Part shown: piece after piece, positions 17,310 through 27,832 of the stretch
Layout of the letters: every line of letters begins with the position of its first letter
Position numbering within the stretch: position 1 is the first letter of the stretch
NCBI GenBank assembly: GCA_020344015.1
Contig: CP070812.1
Span: forward strand, 2,997,159 to 3,053,985
Length of the DNA stretch: 56,827 nt
From: Gemmatimonadota bacterium
GTDB lineage: Bacteria > Gemmatimonadota > Gemmatimonadetes > Palauibacterales > KS3-K002
Direction: 5' to 3'
Position numbers and translations under genes: made by a program
The notes under the pieces: model-generated
The model's input: the letters and a program-made list of their open reading frames with translations, nothing else
The model's database searches: none
What the model was told of the DNA's origin: nothing

Positions 17310-18836
17310 TCATAGAGCTTTTAGCAGGCGCTCGAAGCGAGGGTGGTCCCGGATCGAGGCCAGGTCGGGGTCCTGTTCGATCCAGCCCTTGTTCCCGAAT
17401 CCGACGCGGATCGCGTCTTCCAAGCAGTCGATGGCTTTGTCGGCTTCACCTTCCAGAGCGTACAGACAGGCGACGTTGTAGCGCACCCCGGCGTCATCGG
17501 GATCAATGGCCAGTGCCTGTTCGGCCCAATGGAGCCCCTCTTCCAGTCGGCCGACTCGACACAACGACACGGCGCGCATCGTCGCAGCGCGTGGGTCGTC
17601 GGGGTTGAGCTCCATGTGCTTCTCGGAGACCTGCAGGGCGCGGTGGTACAGTGCCTCAGCCTCGGCCTTGTTGCCGAGGGCTTCGTGCGACTGGGCGGCG
17701 AAGAAGACCGCCTGGTAGTCTTCGCGGACCTGGGCGGCCTCCTCGAACAGGCGCGCCGCCTCTGACAACTTGCCTTGCTGGAAGGAGGATCGGGCGTAGA
17801 AGTAATGTGCTTCGTACAGCTTCGGGTCGAGCCGCATAGCGGTTTGGAACTCTCGCTCGGCTTCGTCGAAGCGCTTCAACATGGAGAGAGCGAAACCGCG
17901 GGCGGCGTGCGCCTCCGGAAGTTCGGGGTCGAGCTCGAGAGCCTTCCTGCTCGCCTCGTCTGCCTGATCGAGATTGCCCTCGCTGCTCGGGTAGTACATG
18001 TGGATGAGTGAACTGGCGTCGGCGACTCCCGCGTAAGCCAGGGCGTACTCGGGGTCGACCTCGATGGCGCGACGGAACATCTCCCTAGCGAACTCTAGGG
18101 TCTTCTTGCGCGACTGATGGAAGAACTGGCGGCCACGCAGGTAGTATTCGTAGGCCCTGACATTGGACGTAGGAAGCTTGGCCAGAGTCCGCCGCTCATC
18201 CTCACGCAGGAAAAGGCGGAGCGCCCGAGCGACGTTCTCAGCTATCTCGTCCTCGATGGCGAAGACGTCCTCCAACTCACGGTCGAAGCGCTCCGACCAC
18301 AGGTGAAAGCCGCCGGCTACGTCGACTAGCTGTGTCATTACGCGAAGCCGTTCTCCCACGACCTGCACGCTTCCCTCGAGGACGGCCTCGACGCCCAGCT
18401 GGCGGCCGATCTTGCGGACATCCCCGCTCTTGCCCTTGTAAGCGAATGCGGACGTCCGCGACACCACACTAAGGCCCTCCACGCGGGTCAGGGCGTTGAT
18501 AATCTCCTCGGTGATGCCGTCGCTTAGATACTCGTTGTCAGGGCTGTTGCCGAAATTGGCGAAAGGGAGAACGACGATCGATTTCGCGGCGCCCTTAGCT
18601 TTGCGCAGTGATCGCGCCGTAGCGGCTCGACCGCCACCACTCCAGGCGGCGTAGACAACCAGTGGGAGAATAATCAGTAGGCCGGCGACCACGTAGTCGG
18701 TCACTGGGACGGTCCACGCGAAACGGCGCATCGCCCAGTCAGTGAACTCGAGCAGCCCCCACCCGGCGGCCAGGTAGACCCCGACGAACTGGGGGATCCG
18801 TCTTCGAACTATCTCCCGGCTCAGCTGTCGCGACAT
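17310..18836 (-). CDS. Membrane TolB-like/TPR protein
   Basis: A 508-residue protein. The N-terminal ~30 residues (RREIVRRRIPQFVGVYLAAGWGL region) and a second hydrophobic stretch (YVVAGLLIILPLVVYAAW) form two membrane helices. Residues ~87-215 match the TolB-N-like FlgO-type module: KSIVVLPFANFGNSPDNEYL, then SDGITEEIINAL and VLEGSVQ. The rest is a TPR array (~220-508; VDPEYALAYAGVAD, LDPELPEAHAARG). The same TolB-TPR architecture follows kinase, winged-helix or cyclase domains in related bacteria, but here the effector domain is missing, leaving a stand-alone sensor or scaffold. ATG at 18836 is preceded by GGAGGAGGG, a strong ribosome site. Function unknown. Confidence 0.85.
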   Translation of the reverse strand: MSRQLSREIVRRRIPQFVGVYLAAGWGLLEFTDWAMRRFAWTVPVTDYVVAGLLIILPLVVYAAWSGGGRAATARSLRKAKGAAKSIVVLPFANFGNSPDNEYLSDGITEEIINALTRVEGLSVVSRTSAFAYKGKSGDVRKIGRQLGVEAVLEGSVQVVGERLRVMTQLVDVAGGFHLWSERFDRELEDVFAIEDEIAENVARALRLFLREDERRTLAKLPTSNVRAYEYYLRGRQFFHQSRKKTLEFAREMFRRAIEVDPEYALAYAGVADASSLIHMYYPSSEGNLDQADEASRKALELDPELPEAHAARGFALSMLKRFDEAEREFQTAMRLDPKLYEAHYFYARSSFQQGKLSEAARLFEEAAQVREDYQAVFFAAQSHEALGNKAEAEALYHRALQVSEKHMELNPDDPRAATMRAVSLCRVGRLEEGLHWAEQALAIDPDDAGVRYNVACLYALEGEADKAIDCLEDAIRVGFGNKGWIEQDPDLASIRDHPRFERLLKAL

Positions 18837-19028
18837 TCCCTCCTCCTGACAACGAACAATATAGCCCTCCGGTCGGGGGATTTCACAGTAACTGGGCGGC
18901 GTCGTGCCCTGGGCAGCCGCCTCTTTTCAGGACGGCCCTCTTCTAGTATCCTCACCGCATTCAGAAAGGAATAGGCCGGCCAGCAGCGCCGGATCGCACA
19001 GTGACCGCAACGGTGTGAGAGGTGTGAG

Positions 19029-19700
19029 ATGGCCAGGAAGTACGTGTCGAATAAGGATGAGTCCGTGAGGATCTTCAAGAGCGATTTCCTGGAGTGGTTC
19101 ACGCACGTTCACCCCATTGTGCCTCACCTGATTTTCATTCCCGTCACAGCTTTCGTGGTTTATCTGAGTTATGCCGCCGGAGTCGCACCTGCCAGGATCG
19201 CACTCCTATTCATCGGAGGGCTGGCGCTCTGGACGCTGGCCGAGTACGTGGTCCACCGCTTTGTCTTCCACACGACCCCCGAGCTGGAGGCGGGGGTGCG
19301 GCAGATCGTGAGCGAGTTAGGGTCTGGCGAGGCGGCGCTGCCCAAACTGACCACGTTCCGTCAGAGGCACTACTTCCTAGCGCACGGCGTGCATCACGAC
19401 TACCCCAACGACTCCAAGAGGCTGGTGCTGCCACCGTCGGTGAGTATCCCGCTCGCCGTACTGTTCTTCGCCGCCTTTAGTCTCGCCTTTGGATCGGCCT
19501 CCGGACCTGCGGTATTCGGCGGCTTCGTGATCGGCTACCTTGTCTACGACACCGTCCACTATGCGGTGCACCATTTCTCGTTGCGCGGCCGCGTGATGCT
19601 CTACCTGAAGAAGAAACACTTCCGTCACCACTACCAGGACAATAGGCGCGACTTTGGGGTGAGCTCTCCTCTGTGGGATTGGATCCTGCGGACCGCATGA
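19029..19700 (+). CDS. Fatty acid hydroxylase / sterol desaturase family protein
   Basis: A 223-residue di-iron membrane enzyme of the fatty acid hydroxylase superfamily, closest in layout to fatty acid 2-hydroxylases. Histidine boxes are HRFVFH, HGVHHD, HYAVHH and HFRHHY, enough to bind two irons on the cytoplasmic face. Four hydrophobic segments lie between them. The likely reaction is O2-dependent hydroxylation of an acyl chain or another lipid. Its TGA overlaps the ATG of cytochrome b by ATGA, so the two are translationally coupled; this pairing with a quinol-oxidising complex is unusual. The start at 19029 follows AGAGGTGTGAG. Confidence 0.88.
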   Translation: MARKYVSNKDESVRIFKSDFLEWFTHVHPIVPHLIFIPVTAFVVYLSYAAGVAPARIALLFIGGLALWTLAEYVVHRFVFHTTPELEAGVRQIVSELGSGEAALPKLTTFRQRHYFLAHGVHHDYPNDSKRLVLPPSVSIPLAVLFFAAFSLAFGSASGPAVFGGFVIGYLVYDTVHYAVHHFSLRGRVMLYLKKKHFRHHYQDNRRDFGVSSPLWDWILRTA

Positions 19701-21094
19701 GCGACGCAGGCAGCGACCAGTCGGAAGGGCGAGTCGGGCTCGGCCGTCGATTCTGGCGTTCCGTGTTCCGGGGCCCGCTCTATCCGCGGGACGACCGGGA
19801 ACGAAAGTGGGTCGTTGTAAACAACCTCATCCTGCATTTCAGGCCCGTACAGCTGCCTGCGAGGTCGCTGAAGTACACCCACACGTTCGGTCTGGGCGGC
19901 ATGTCGCTCGTGCTGTTCCTGCTGCTCGCCGCGACGGGCGTCCTCCTGATGTTTGTCTACGAGCCTTCTCCGGAGCGGGCCTACGAATCGATCCGGGCGT
20001 TAGAGAACGAAGTGTTCTTCGGGAAGCTGGTGCGAAACATCCATCACTGGAGCGCCAACTTCCTCATCGCGGTGGTCTTCCTGCATCTGTTGCGGGTCTA
20101 TTTCACCGGCGGCTATCACGCCCCGCGGCAATTCAACTGGCTGATCGGGCTGACGCTGCTGCTCTGCGTTCTCGTATCCAACTTCACCGGCTATTTGCTG
20201 CCCTGGGATCAGCTCTCGTACTGGGCGATCACCATCTGTACGGGCATGATCGGCTATGTGCCGTTGATCGGTGAATGGCTACAGGGAGTGATTCGCGGCG
20301 GGCCTGAGATCGGGTCGGCGACACTGATCAACTTCTACACCTTCCACACCACCGTCGTCCCGGTGCTGTTGATCGTCTTGATGGCCTGGCACTTCTGGCG
20401 CGTGCGCAAGGCGCATGGCGTGGTGGTCCCGCGCGCGCCCGGCGAAGAACTGGAGGAGAAGCCCGAGTCGGTCCTCGCCCTGCCGAACCTGCTGATGCGC
20501 GAGTTCGCCGTCGCACTGATCCTGGTGGCGTTCGTCATGGCGTTCTCGGTATTCGTCAACGCACCGCTCGATGCGGCCGCCAACCCGGGGATGAGCCCAA
20601 ACCCTGCCAAAGCGCCCTGGTACTTCGTGGGCTTCCAGGAGCTCCTGTTCCACTTCCACGGCTCGTTTGCCGTGGTGGTCATCCCGCTGCTCGTCGCCGC
20701 AGCGCTCGTTCTCTTGCCGTACCTGAGGTACGATCACCAGGGTGAGGGCGTCTGGTTCGTCTCGCTAAGGGGTAGACAATTGGGTGTGGCTGCGGCCCTC
20801 ATCGCTCTCGTTGTCACGCCGCTCTGGATCGTGCTCGACGAGTACTGGATCGATTATGCGGCCTGGCTGTCGGGCCTGCCACCTGTGTTACGCGAGGGCG
20901 CCCTGCCGTTCGCCGTGTTGCTGGCTTTAATCGTTGGACTGTATATCGCGATCAGGCGACGCTTCTCGGCGTCGCGTGTTGAGGCGGTGCAGGCAATGTT
21001 CGTCCTCCTGGGCGTAGCGTTCGCGATTCTCACGATCACGGGCGTCTGGTTCCGCGGGGCGGGTATGGCGCTGGCCTGGCCCTGGAACTTGTAA
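19697..21094 (+). CDS. Cytochrome b of a bc-type quinol oxidase complex
   Basis: A 465-residue cytochrome b in which the b6-like half and the subunit-IV-like half are one chain. The heme b ligands are visible as paired histidines: H116/H117 and H130 in helix B, and H217 and H232 in helix D. The quinol-site motif appears as PAKAPWYFVGFQELL, with APWY in place of the usual PEWY. The C-terminal part adds two or three further membrane helices. It would oxidise quinol and pass electrons to the Rieske protein encoded next. ATG 19697 overlaps the preceding stop; an in-frame codon at 19673 lies within the hydroxylase gene and is less likely. Confidence 0.93.
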   Translation: MSDAGSDQSEGRVGLGRRFWRSVFRGPLYPRDDRERKWVVVNNLILHFRPVQLPARSLKYTHTFGLGGMSLVLFLLLAATGVLLMFVYEPSPERAYESIRALENEVFFGKLVRNIHHWSANFLIAVVFLHLLRVYFTGGYHAPRQFNWLIGLTLLLCVLVSNFTGYLLPWDQLSYWAITICTGMIGYVPLIGEWLQGVIRGGPEIGSATLINFYTFHTTVVPVLLIVLMAWHFWRVRKAHGVVVPRAPGEELEEKPESVLALPNLLMREFAVALILVAFVMAFSVFVNAPLDAAANPGMSPNPAKAPWYFVGFQELLFHFHGSFAVVVIPLLVAAALVLLPYLRYDHQGEGVWFVSLRGRQLGVAAALIALVVTPLWIVLDEYWIDYAAWLSGLPPVLREGALPFAVLLALIVGLYIAIRRRFSASRVEAVQAMFVLLGVAFAILTITGVWFRGAGMALAWPWNL

Positions 21095-21106
21095 GGGACA
21101 GTGGGC

Positions 21107-21634
21107 ATGTCGGATCGGAGACCTGAAGTAGAGACCAAGGGGCCGGATTCAACTGTGGGCGCGTCCTCGCGGCGTAGCTTCCTGTGGAAGATCTGGTTGG
21201 GGCTCGGCGGACTGGCTGTTCTGGAGTACATCTGGCTGGCCGCCGATTTCCTGCGCCCGCGCGGGAGCGGACCCGCCGATGATGCCGAGTCGATCATCAT
21301 AGCGGGGGCGGTGGAGCGTTTCAGCCCCGGCTCGGTCACCGCGTTTCCCACGGGCAAGTTTTACCTGGCACGGCTGGAGAACGGTGGTTTTCTGGCCCTG
21401 TCGCGCGAGTGCACGCATCTGGGTTGCACAGTGCCTTGGATCGACGACGAGGCCCGCTTCGTCTGTCCCTGCCATTCCTCGGCTTATGACATGAGGGGCG
21501 ACGTGTTGAACCCGCCGGCGCCTCGAGCGCTGGACAACTACGCCGTGCGGATAGAGAACGGGATCGTCAAAGTCGACGTCAGCCGGCCGTTGAAGCGTAG
21601 GTCGTTCGAGTACGCTCAGATTGTGCTACCGTGA
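21107..21634 (+). CDS. Rieske iron-sulfur protein
   Basis: A 175-residue Rieske 2Fe-2S protein of the cytochrome bc complex. The N-terminus has a Tat-like SSRRSFLWKIWLGLGG leading into one membrane anchor. The cluster ligands are in CTHLGC and CPCHSSAYD (two Cys, two His, plus the disulfide cysteines), followed by the proline-loop region NPPAPRALDNY. It takes one electron from quinol at cytochrome b and hands it on to a c-type heme, here presumably the multiheme protein downstream. ATG 21107 is preferred over GTG 21101, six bases upstream in frame, because AAGGGACA lies at better spacing. Confidence 0.93.
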   Translation: MSDRRPEVETKGPDSTVGASSRRSFLWKIWLGLGGLAVLEYIWLAADFLRPRGSGPADDAESIIIAGAVERFSPGSVTAFPTGKFYLARLENGGFLALSRECTHLGCTVPWIDDEARFVCPCHSSAYDMRGDVLNPPAPRALDNYAVRIENGIVKVDVSRPLKRRSFEYAQIVLP

Positions 21635-21707
21635 GGTCGCCATCACTGGCCACCGGCTACCGGTCACTGCTCTCCAGGCTGTCTGAAGAGATGAACCAAG
21701 ATAGTCG

Positions 21708-24005
21708 ATGAATCACGACAGCCTCCACCGTTGGAGAATAGCGGGCGTCGTCGCATCGGCGGTGATCGTGCTGACGGTGCCGGTTTATGCGATCAAGGAA
21801 AGCAGAGCACGGGCCGTCCCTCCGCCGCTCGATGCCGGCAGGGCGACGTTCGTGGGTCGGGAGAGCTGCGTATCGTGCCACGAGTCGGCCGATAGTGCCT
21901 GGCGCGGCTCCGATCACGACAATTCGATGGCGCCGGCCAGCGAGGCCACGGTTCTAGGCAATTTCAACGACGCTGCCTTCGAGTACGGTGAGATCAGCGC
22001 CCTTTTCTATCGAAGAGACGGCAAGTACTTCGTCCGCACCGAGGGCCCCGACGGCGAGCCGGGCGAGTTCGAGATCACCCACACGTTCGGGGTCGAGCCT
22101 CTCCAACAGTACCTGATCCCGTTCCCCGGCGGTCGCCTCCAGTCGGTCACCATCGCCTGGGACGTGGAACGCGGCGAGTGGTTCTATCTCTACCCGGGTC
22201 AGGACATCCCATACGACGACTGGCTGCATTGGACGCGGGCCGGCCAGAACTGGAACGGCATGTGCGCCGAGTGTCACTCGACCAACCTCAGAAAGGGTTA
22301 CGATCCCTCGTCGAAGACGTTCACGACGACCTGGTCCGAGATCGATGTGAGCTGCGAGGCCTGTCACGGGCCGGGCTCGCGCCATGTCGAGTGGGCTGAG
22401 ATCCCTCCCATGGCACGGCCCGAGTCGGAGAACTACGAACTGTTGATCAGAACGGGCGGCGTGAGTTCGAGGCAGCAGGTTGAGCTGTGCGCGCCCTGTC
22501 ATTCGCGGCGCACCGAGTTGGGCGACTACGATCACACGCGCGTCGAGGTCCTGGACAATCAGGTCCCCGCTGTCTTGGAGGAGGGTCTGTACTTCGCCGA
22601 CGGTCAGATACTCGAGGAGGTGTACGTCTACGGTTCGTTCGTCCAGAGCAAGATGTTCAGGAACGATGTGCGATGCAGCGACTGCCACGACGTTCACAGC
22701 CTGCAGTTGGTGAGGGAAGGGAACGAACTCTGCCTTCAGTGTCACAGAGCTGACACCTACGACAGTTACGATCATCACTTCCACAAGAAGATCCACGAGG
22801 GAAGGCCGAGCGACGGCGCGCTCTGCGTGAAGTGTCACATGCCCGAGCGCCCTTACATGGTCATCGACTATCGTGCCGACCACAGCATTCGGGTACCGCG
22901 GCCGGACCTCACCCTGGAGATCGGAGTACCCAACGCCTGCGGCCAGAGCGGCTGCCACGATGACGAGCCGGTGGAATGGTCGGCGGACCACTACCAGGAC
23001 TGGTACGGTAGGGCCCAAAAGCCTCACTACGGAACGATCCTCGCCGCCGGCCGCGAGGGAAACGCCGAGGCACTTGAGGACCTGATTCGGCTCTCCCAAG
23101 ACGACCTCTACCCGGCTATCGTCCGCGCCACAGCCCTGTCGCTACTCGGCGCCTACCCCGGAGAGGCGGCGACCGCCGCATTCAACCTCGCGTTGCAGGA
23201 CGGTGAGCCCCTCGTTCGCTACACGGCCGTGCTGAACTTCACACCCACGACACCGGAGGAACTGGTCGAGCTCGTCGCACCGCTCCTCTTCGACCCCGTG
23301 GGTGCCGTGCGCATGCAGGCAGCCACGCGCCTGGCCGGCATCTCGAGCGGCCTGCTGAGGCCCTACCAGCAGGAGGCGCTGGACGAGGCGCTCACAGAGT
23401 ACCGCGAGGCGATGGAGTACTCGCTCGATTTCTCCTTCGCCGGGTTCAATCTGGGCAACCTTTACTCGCGACTGGGCGAGCCTCAGCGTGCCGAAGAGTA
23501 CTACAGGCTGGCGATCGAGATCGACGATCTCTTCTACCCGGCTAAGGCGAACCTCGCCGTACTCTACAACTCGATGGGCAGAAACCAGGAGGCGGAACAG
23601 TTGCTCCGCCAGGTCCTCGAGGCCTACCCTGAACAGTTCGACGTGGCCTACTCGCTGGGGTTGTTGCTGGGCGAGCTGAGCCGCTACGACGAGGCGGCCG
23701 AGTACATCGAGCGGGCGGCGAGCGGGATGCCGCAGCATTCGCGGGCGCACTACAACCTCGGCCTCGTGCTGCAATTCCTGGGGCGTAATGCGGAGGCGGA
23801 GTCAGCCCTGCTCAACGCCCTGGAACTGGAGCCCGATAACCTCGACTACCTGTACGGCCTGGCCGATCACTACGTGAAGCTCGGCGAGTTCTCTAAGGCG
23901 CTCCCCATCGCCGAGCGGATGATCGAGACCTACCCGGAGAATCCCGTGGGGCGCGAAATCAGAACCTTCATCGAGCGGGCGCTCGCCTCGCCACCCGAGA
24001 ACTGA
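21708..24005 (+). CDS. Octaheme cytochrome c with HEAT-like and TPR tail
   Basis: A 765-residue periplasmic multiheme protein anchored or exported by a hydrophobic helix (~11-29). Seven CXXCH heme sites are at residues 54, 186, 216, 261, 323, 342 and 373, and an eighth spaced as CX4CH (CGQSGCH, 411-417). The set resembles the cytochrome c554/NrfA-HAO-like group. Residues ~440-530 look like HEAT repeats (VGAVRMQAATRLAGIS) and ~540-760 are TPRs (FNLGNLYSRLGEPQRAEEYY). It follows the Rieske gene by 73 nt in the place normally held by cytochrome c1, so it probably accepts electrons from the Rieske centre. Further redox substrate is unknown. Confidence 0.92.
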   Translation: MNHDSLHRWRIAGVVASAVIVLTVPVYAIKESRARAVPPPLDAGRATFVGRESCVSCHESADSAWRGSDHDNSMAPASEATVLGNFNDAAFEYGEISALFYRRDGKYFVRTEGPDGEPGEFEITHTFGVEPLQQYLIPFPGGRLQSVTIAWDVERGEWFYLYPGQDIPYDDWLHWTRAGQNWNGMCAECHSTNLRKGYDPSSKTFTTTWSEIDVSCEACHGPGSRHVEWAEIPPMARPESENYELLIRTGGVSSRQQVELCAPCHSRRTELGDYDHTRVEVLDNQVPAVLEEGLYFADGQILEEVYVYGSFVQSKMFRNDVRCSDCHDVHSLQLVREGNELCLQCHRADTYDSYDHHFHKKIHEGRPSDGALCVKCHMPERPYMVIDYRADHSIRVPRPDLTLEIGVPNACGQSGCHDDEPVEWSADHYQDWYGRAQKPHYGTILAAGREGNAEALEDLIRLSQDDLYPAIVRATALSLLGAYPGEAATAAFNLALQDGEPLVRYTAVLNFTPTTPEELVELVAPLLFDPVGAVRMQAATRLAGISSGLLRPYQQEALDEALTEYREAMEYSLDFSFAGFNLGNLYSRLGEPQRAEEYYRLAIEIDDLFYPAKANLAVLYNSMGRNQEAEQLLRQVLEAYPEQFDVAYSLGLLLGELSRYDEAAEYIERAASGMPQHSRAHYNLGLVLQFLGRNAEAESALLNALELEPDNLDYLYGLADHYVKLGEFSKALPIAERMIETYPENPVGREIRTFIERALASPPEN

Positions 24006-24174
24006 CGTGCGTAGCCGGCGCCCGGGTCGGTAGTGCGTGAGAATCGGTCCTGCCTTAGATTGCCGGTGTTCCAACAACAAGCCCCAGCCGGCGGAACGAC
24101 CGGCGGCACCCGCACCAGGCGGCGTGTCACCGTGATCGTAACGTCCTTTCCTTGTCATGATGGAGGTATAGCCG

Positions 24175-25502
<1,328 letters not shown>

Positions 25503-25506
<4 letters not shown>

Positions 25507-27026
25507 TGAAAAAGCTAGCTTTGATACCGGCATGCCTCCTCATCCTGGGGGCCTGTGAGATGGCTCCGGAAGGCACGATCGCTCTTCGCGAGCCTGAATC
25601 ACCGTTTATCGCGTTCAACATCTGGGTGCAGGTCGGCTCGCAGGACGACCCGGCCGGGAGAGAGGGGATCGCGGCGCTGACGGCGAATCTGTTATCCGAT
25701 GGGTCTACCACCGCGGACAGCTACGACGCGATTCTCGAGAAACTGTACCCGATGGCGTCCGGCTACGGCTACAACGTCGACAAGGAGATGACGGCCTTTA
25801 CGGGTCGTATTCATCGCGACAACCTGGACGCCTATTACGAGCTGTTCCGCAATCACTTGCTGGCGCCCGCGTTCAAAGAAGAGGACTTCGAGCGGGTGAA
25901 GAGCCAGACGATGAACTTCCTGGAGCGGACGCGTCGCTACGGTCGTGATGAGGAGCTGTCGAAAGAGTTGTTGTTCAGCATGGCCTACGCGGGGACGCCG
26001 TACGAGCATCCCGAGGAGGGGTACGTCGAGTCGGTCCGCTCGATCACACTCGACGACGTCAAGGACTTCTACTCCCAGTACTACGTTCGCAACAACATCG
26101 TCGTCGGCATTGGTGGCGGTTATCCGGCGGGTTTCATCGCTCGGGTGCGCGAGGACTTCAACACGTTGCCGGAGGGCGTGGTGCCGGTCGTGGCGCCTCC
26201 CGAACCGCGTATGCCGGAGGGTATCGAGGTCTTGATCGTCGAGAAGCCCACCGACGCGACGCCGATCTCCATCGGCTTCCCGATCACATTGTTACGTGGT
26301 GACTCCGATTTCTACGGCATGATGGCCATGAATTCGTGGTTCGGTGAGCACCGCAATTCGTTCAGTAATCTGTACCAGGTCATCCGCGAAACCCGCGGGA
26401 TGAACTACGGCGACTACAGCTATATCGAGGCGTACCCGCTGGGCTACACAACGCAGGTGCCACGAGTCAACTGCTCGCGCCGCCATCAGCTGTTCGAAAT
26501 CTGGATTCGGCCCATCTCGATGACGGCGCCCGGCAACCTGCACGACCGGACGCTATTCGCCACCCGCGCGGCACTCCGCGAGCTGAGGGACATCGTAGAC
26601 AACGGGATGACCGAGGAGACGTTGGCGACGACCCAGCAGTTCTTACGCAACTACACCATCAATTGGGGCTCGACCATCAGCCGGCGGCTGGCCTATGCCG
26701 TTGACGACGCATTCTATGGAATCGGCGGTGACGGCTTTCTGGGGTCGATAAGGCCCGGCCTCGAGGCGCTGTCGCTCGCTGGAGTGAACGAGGCGATCGG
26801 CACGCATCTTCAGTACGATAACATGTACATCGTCCTTATCACTCGTGATGCCGAGGCGATGAAGGCCAAGTTGCTGAACGGTGTGGCTACGCCGATCACC
26901 TATGCCGGTGAAAAATCGGCCGAACACATGGCAGAGGACGAACTGATCGCCGGCTTCCCGATCCCCGTAACGGAAGACAAGATAACGATCATCGGCATCA
27001 ACGACGTGTTCGAGCGGGGGCAATAG
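25503..27026 (+). CDS. M16 peptidase-like lipoprotein, non-catalytic partner
   Basis: A 507-residue M16-fold protein with a lipoprotein signal (MMKKLALIPACLLILGAC). The position of the zinc motif reads REGIAALTANLL, so HXXEH is absent and the protein should be inactive on its own. In M16B pairs such a subunit contributes a binding residue set to the closed chamber. The lipid anchor would tether the pair to a membrane. It overlaps the preceding catalytic gene (ATG 25503 against TGA 25504-25506), implying coupled, roughly equimolar synthesis. The transcript ends at the hairpin 18 nt downstream. Confidence 0.92.
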
Positions 27027-27043
27027 GAAAACCAATCAGCCAA

Positions 27044-27086
27044 CAAAAGGCCGGCGAGTACGTTGAGCTCGCCGGCCTTTTGTTTT
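27044..27086 (+). terminator. Strong bidirectional intrinsic terminator
   Basis: A perfect 15-bp stem CAAAAGGCCGGCGAG (27044-27058) with CTCGCCGGCCTTTTG (27068-27082), nine-base loop, then TTTT. A-tract on the left and T-tract on the right let it serve both the M16 genes (+) and the PhoU-like gene (-), whose stop is at 27116. Confidence 0.92.
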
Positions 27087-27115
27087 CGAAGTCAAGGCCA
27101 TCTTCGAGTCGTCGA

Positions 27116-27817
27116 CTATGCGCCCTCGTCCTCGCTTGCTGCCGTGTCGATCTCTTTCTCGTCGTAATAGTCGAGCTTGTGAAGCGGCATAACGACGCTC
27201 GACAGCACGTTGAGCACGTGCGCCGCGGTCCGCTTGTAGAACCTGGCGCCCAGTGCCATGGCGACCGCGGTGCGTGCATTGTAGTCGCTGCGGGCCACTT
27301 GCTCGATTAGCGCGTCGCAACGGTGGGTCAGCTCTCTCCCTTCGCGTGTGAGAGCCAGGGCGCGGTCGCGATCGGACGTCGCGAACACCTCGGAGGTCTC
27401 AGCGAAAGCCGTCTCGACCCCGACGCGGATCTCGCGCAACTGCGCCAGAGTGTCGTCATCCGGCAGCGCTTCCGGGTGGTATTCCTTCACCTCGGCGAGG
27501 TTCTTGGCGTAGTCGCCGATGCGCTCCACGTCCTTCACCAGGCTCATCAGCAGCAGGCAATAGGGGAGCGAGGCCGACGTGCCCCGCAGTGAGAGGTGGG
27601 CGATGACTTGCTTACGGATCGTCCGTTCCAGCCTGTTCACCCCGACGTCCGTCTTGTAGATCTTGGTCTGCTCGTCAGGTTTGACCGATTCCGCGAAGTA
27701 CAGATCTCCCGCTTTCACGGTCATCTGGTACGTCAACTTCAGCATCTCGGCGAAGTTTTCCCCCATCTTGTGGAGCGGCTCGTCCGAGCGGAAGATGGCC
27801 AGCAGTTCACGAAGCAT
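27116..27817 (-). CDS. PhoU-domain protein
   Basis: A 233-residue all-helical protein with PhoU-type segments: NRLERTIRKQVIAHL, then LLLMSLVKDVERIGDYAKNLAEV in the position of the family metal-binding ExxxD-type motif, and a second repeat near LTHRCDALIEQVARSDY. PhoU domains moderate phosphate uptake and phosphate signalling. Many Na/Pi symporters carry such a domain fused at the C-terminus; here it is a separate gene 15 nt after the symporter with its own GGAGGT site. It most likely regulates that transporter from the cytoplasm. Confidence 0.87.
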   Translation of the reverse strand: MLRELLAIFRSDEPLHKMGENFAEMLKLTYQMTVKAGDLYFAESVKPDEQTKIYKTDVGVNRLERTIRKQVIAHLSLRGTSASLPYCLLLMSLVKDVERIGDYAKNLAEVKEYHPEALPDDDTLAQLREIRVGVETAFAETSEVFATSDRDRALALTREGRELTHRCDALIEQVARSDYNARTAVAMALGARFYKRTAAHVLNVLSSVVMPLHKLDYYDEKEIDTAASEDEGA

Positions 27818-27832
27818 GGTATACCTCCAGTG

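Noticed and set aside
24006..24174. GCCGG-rich hairpin as terminator between the octaheme cytochrome and the M16 genes
   Set aside because: Short arms and no U-tract; not reported as a terminator.
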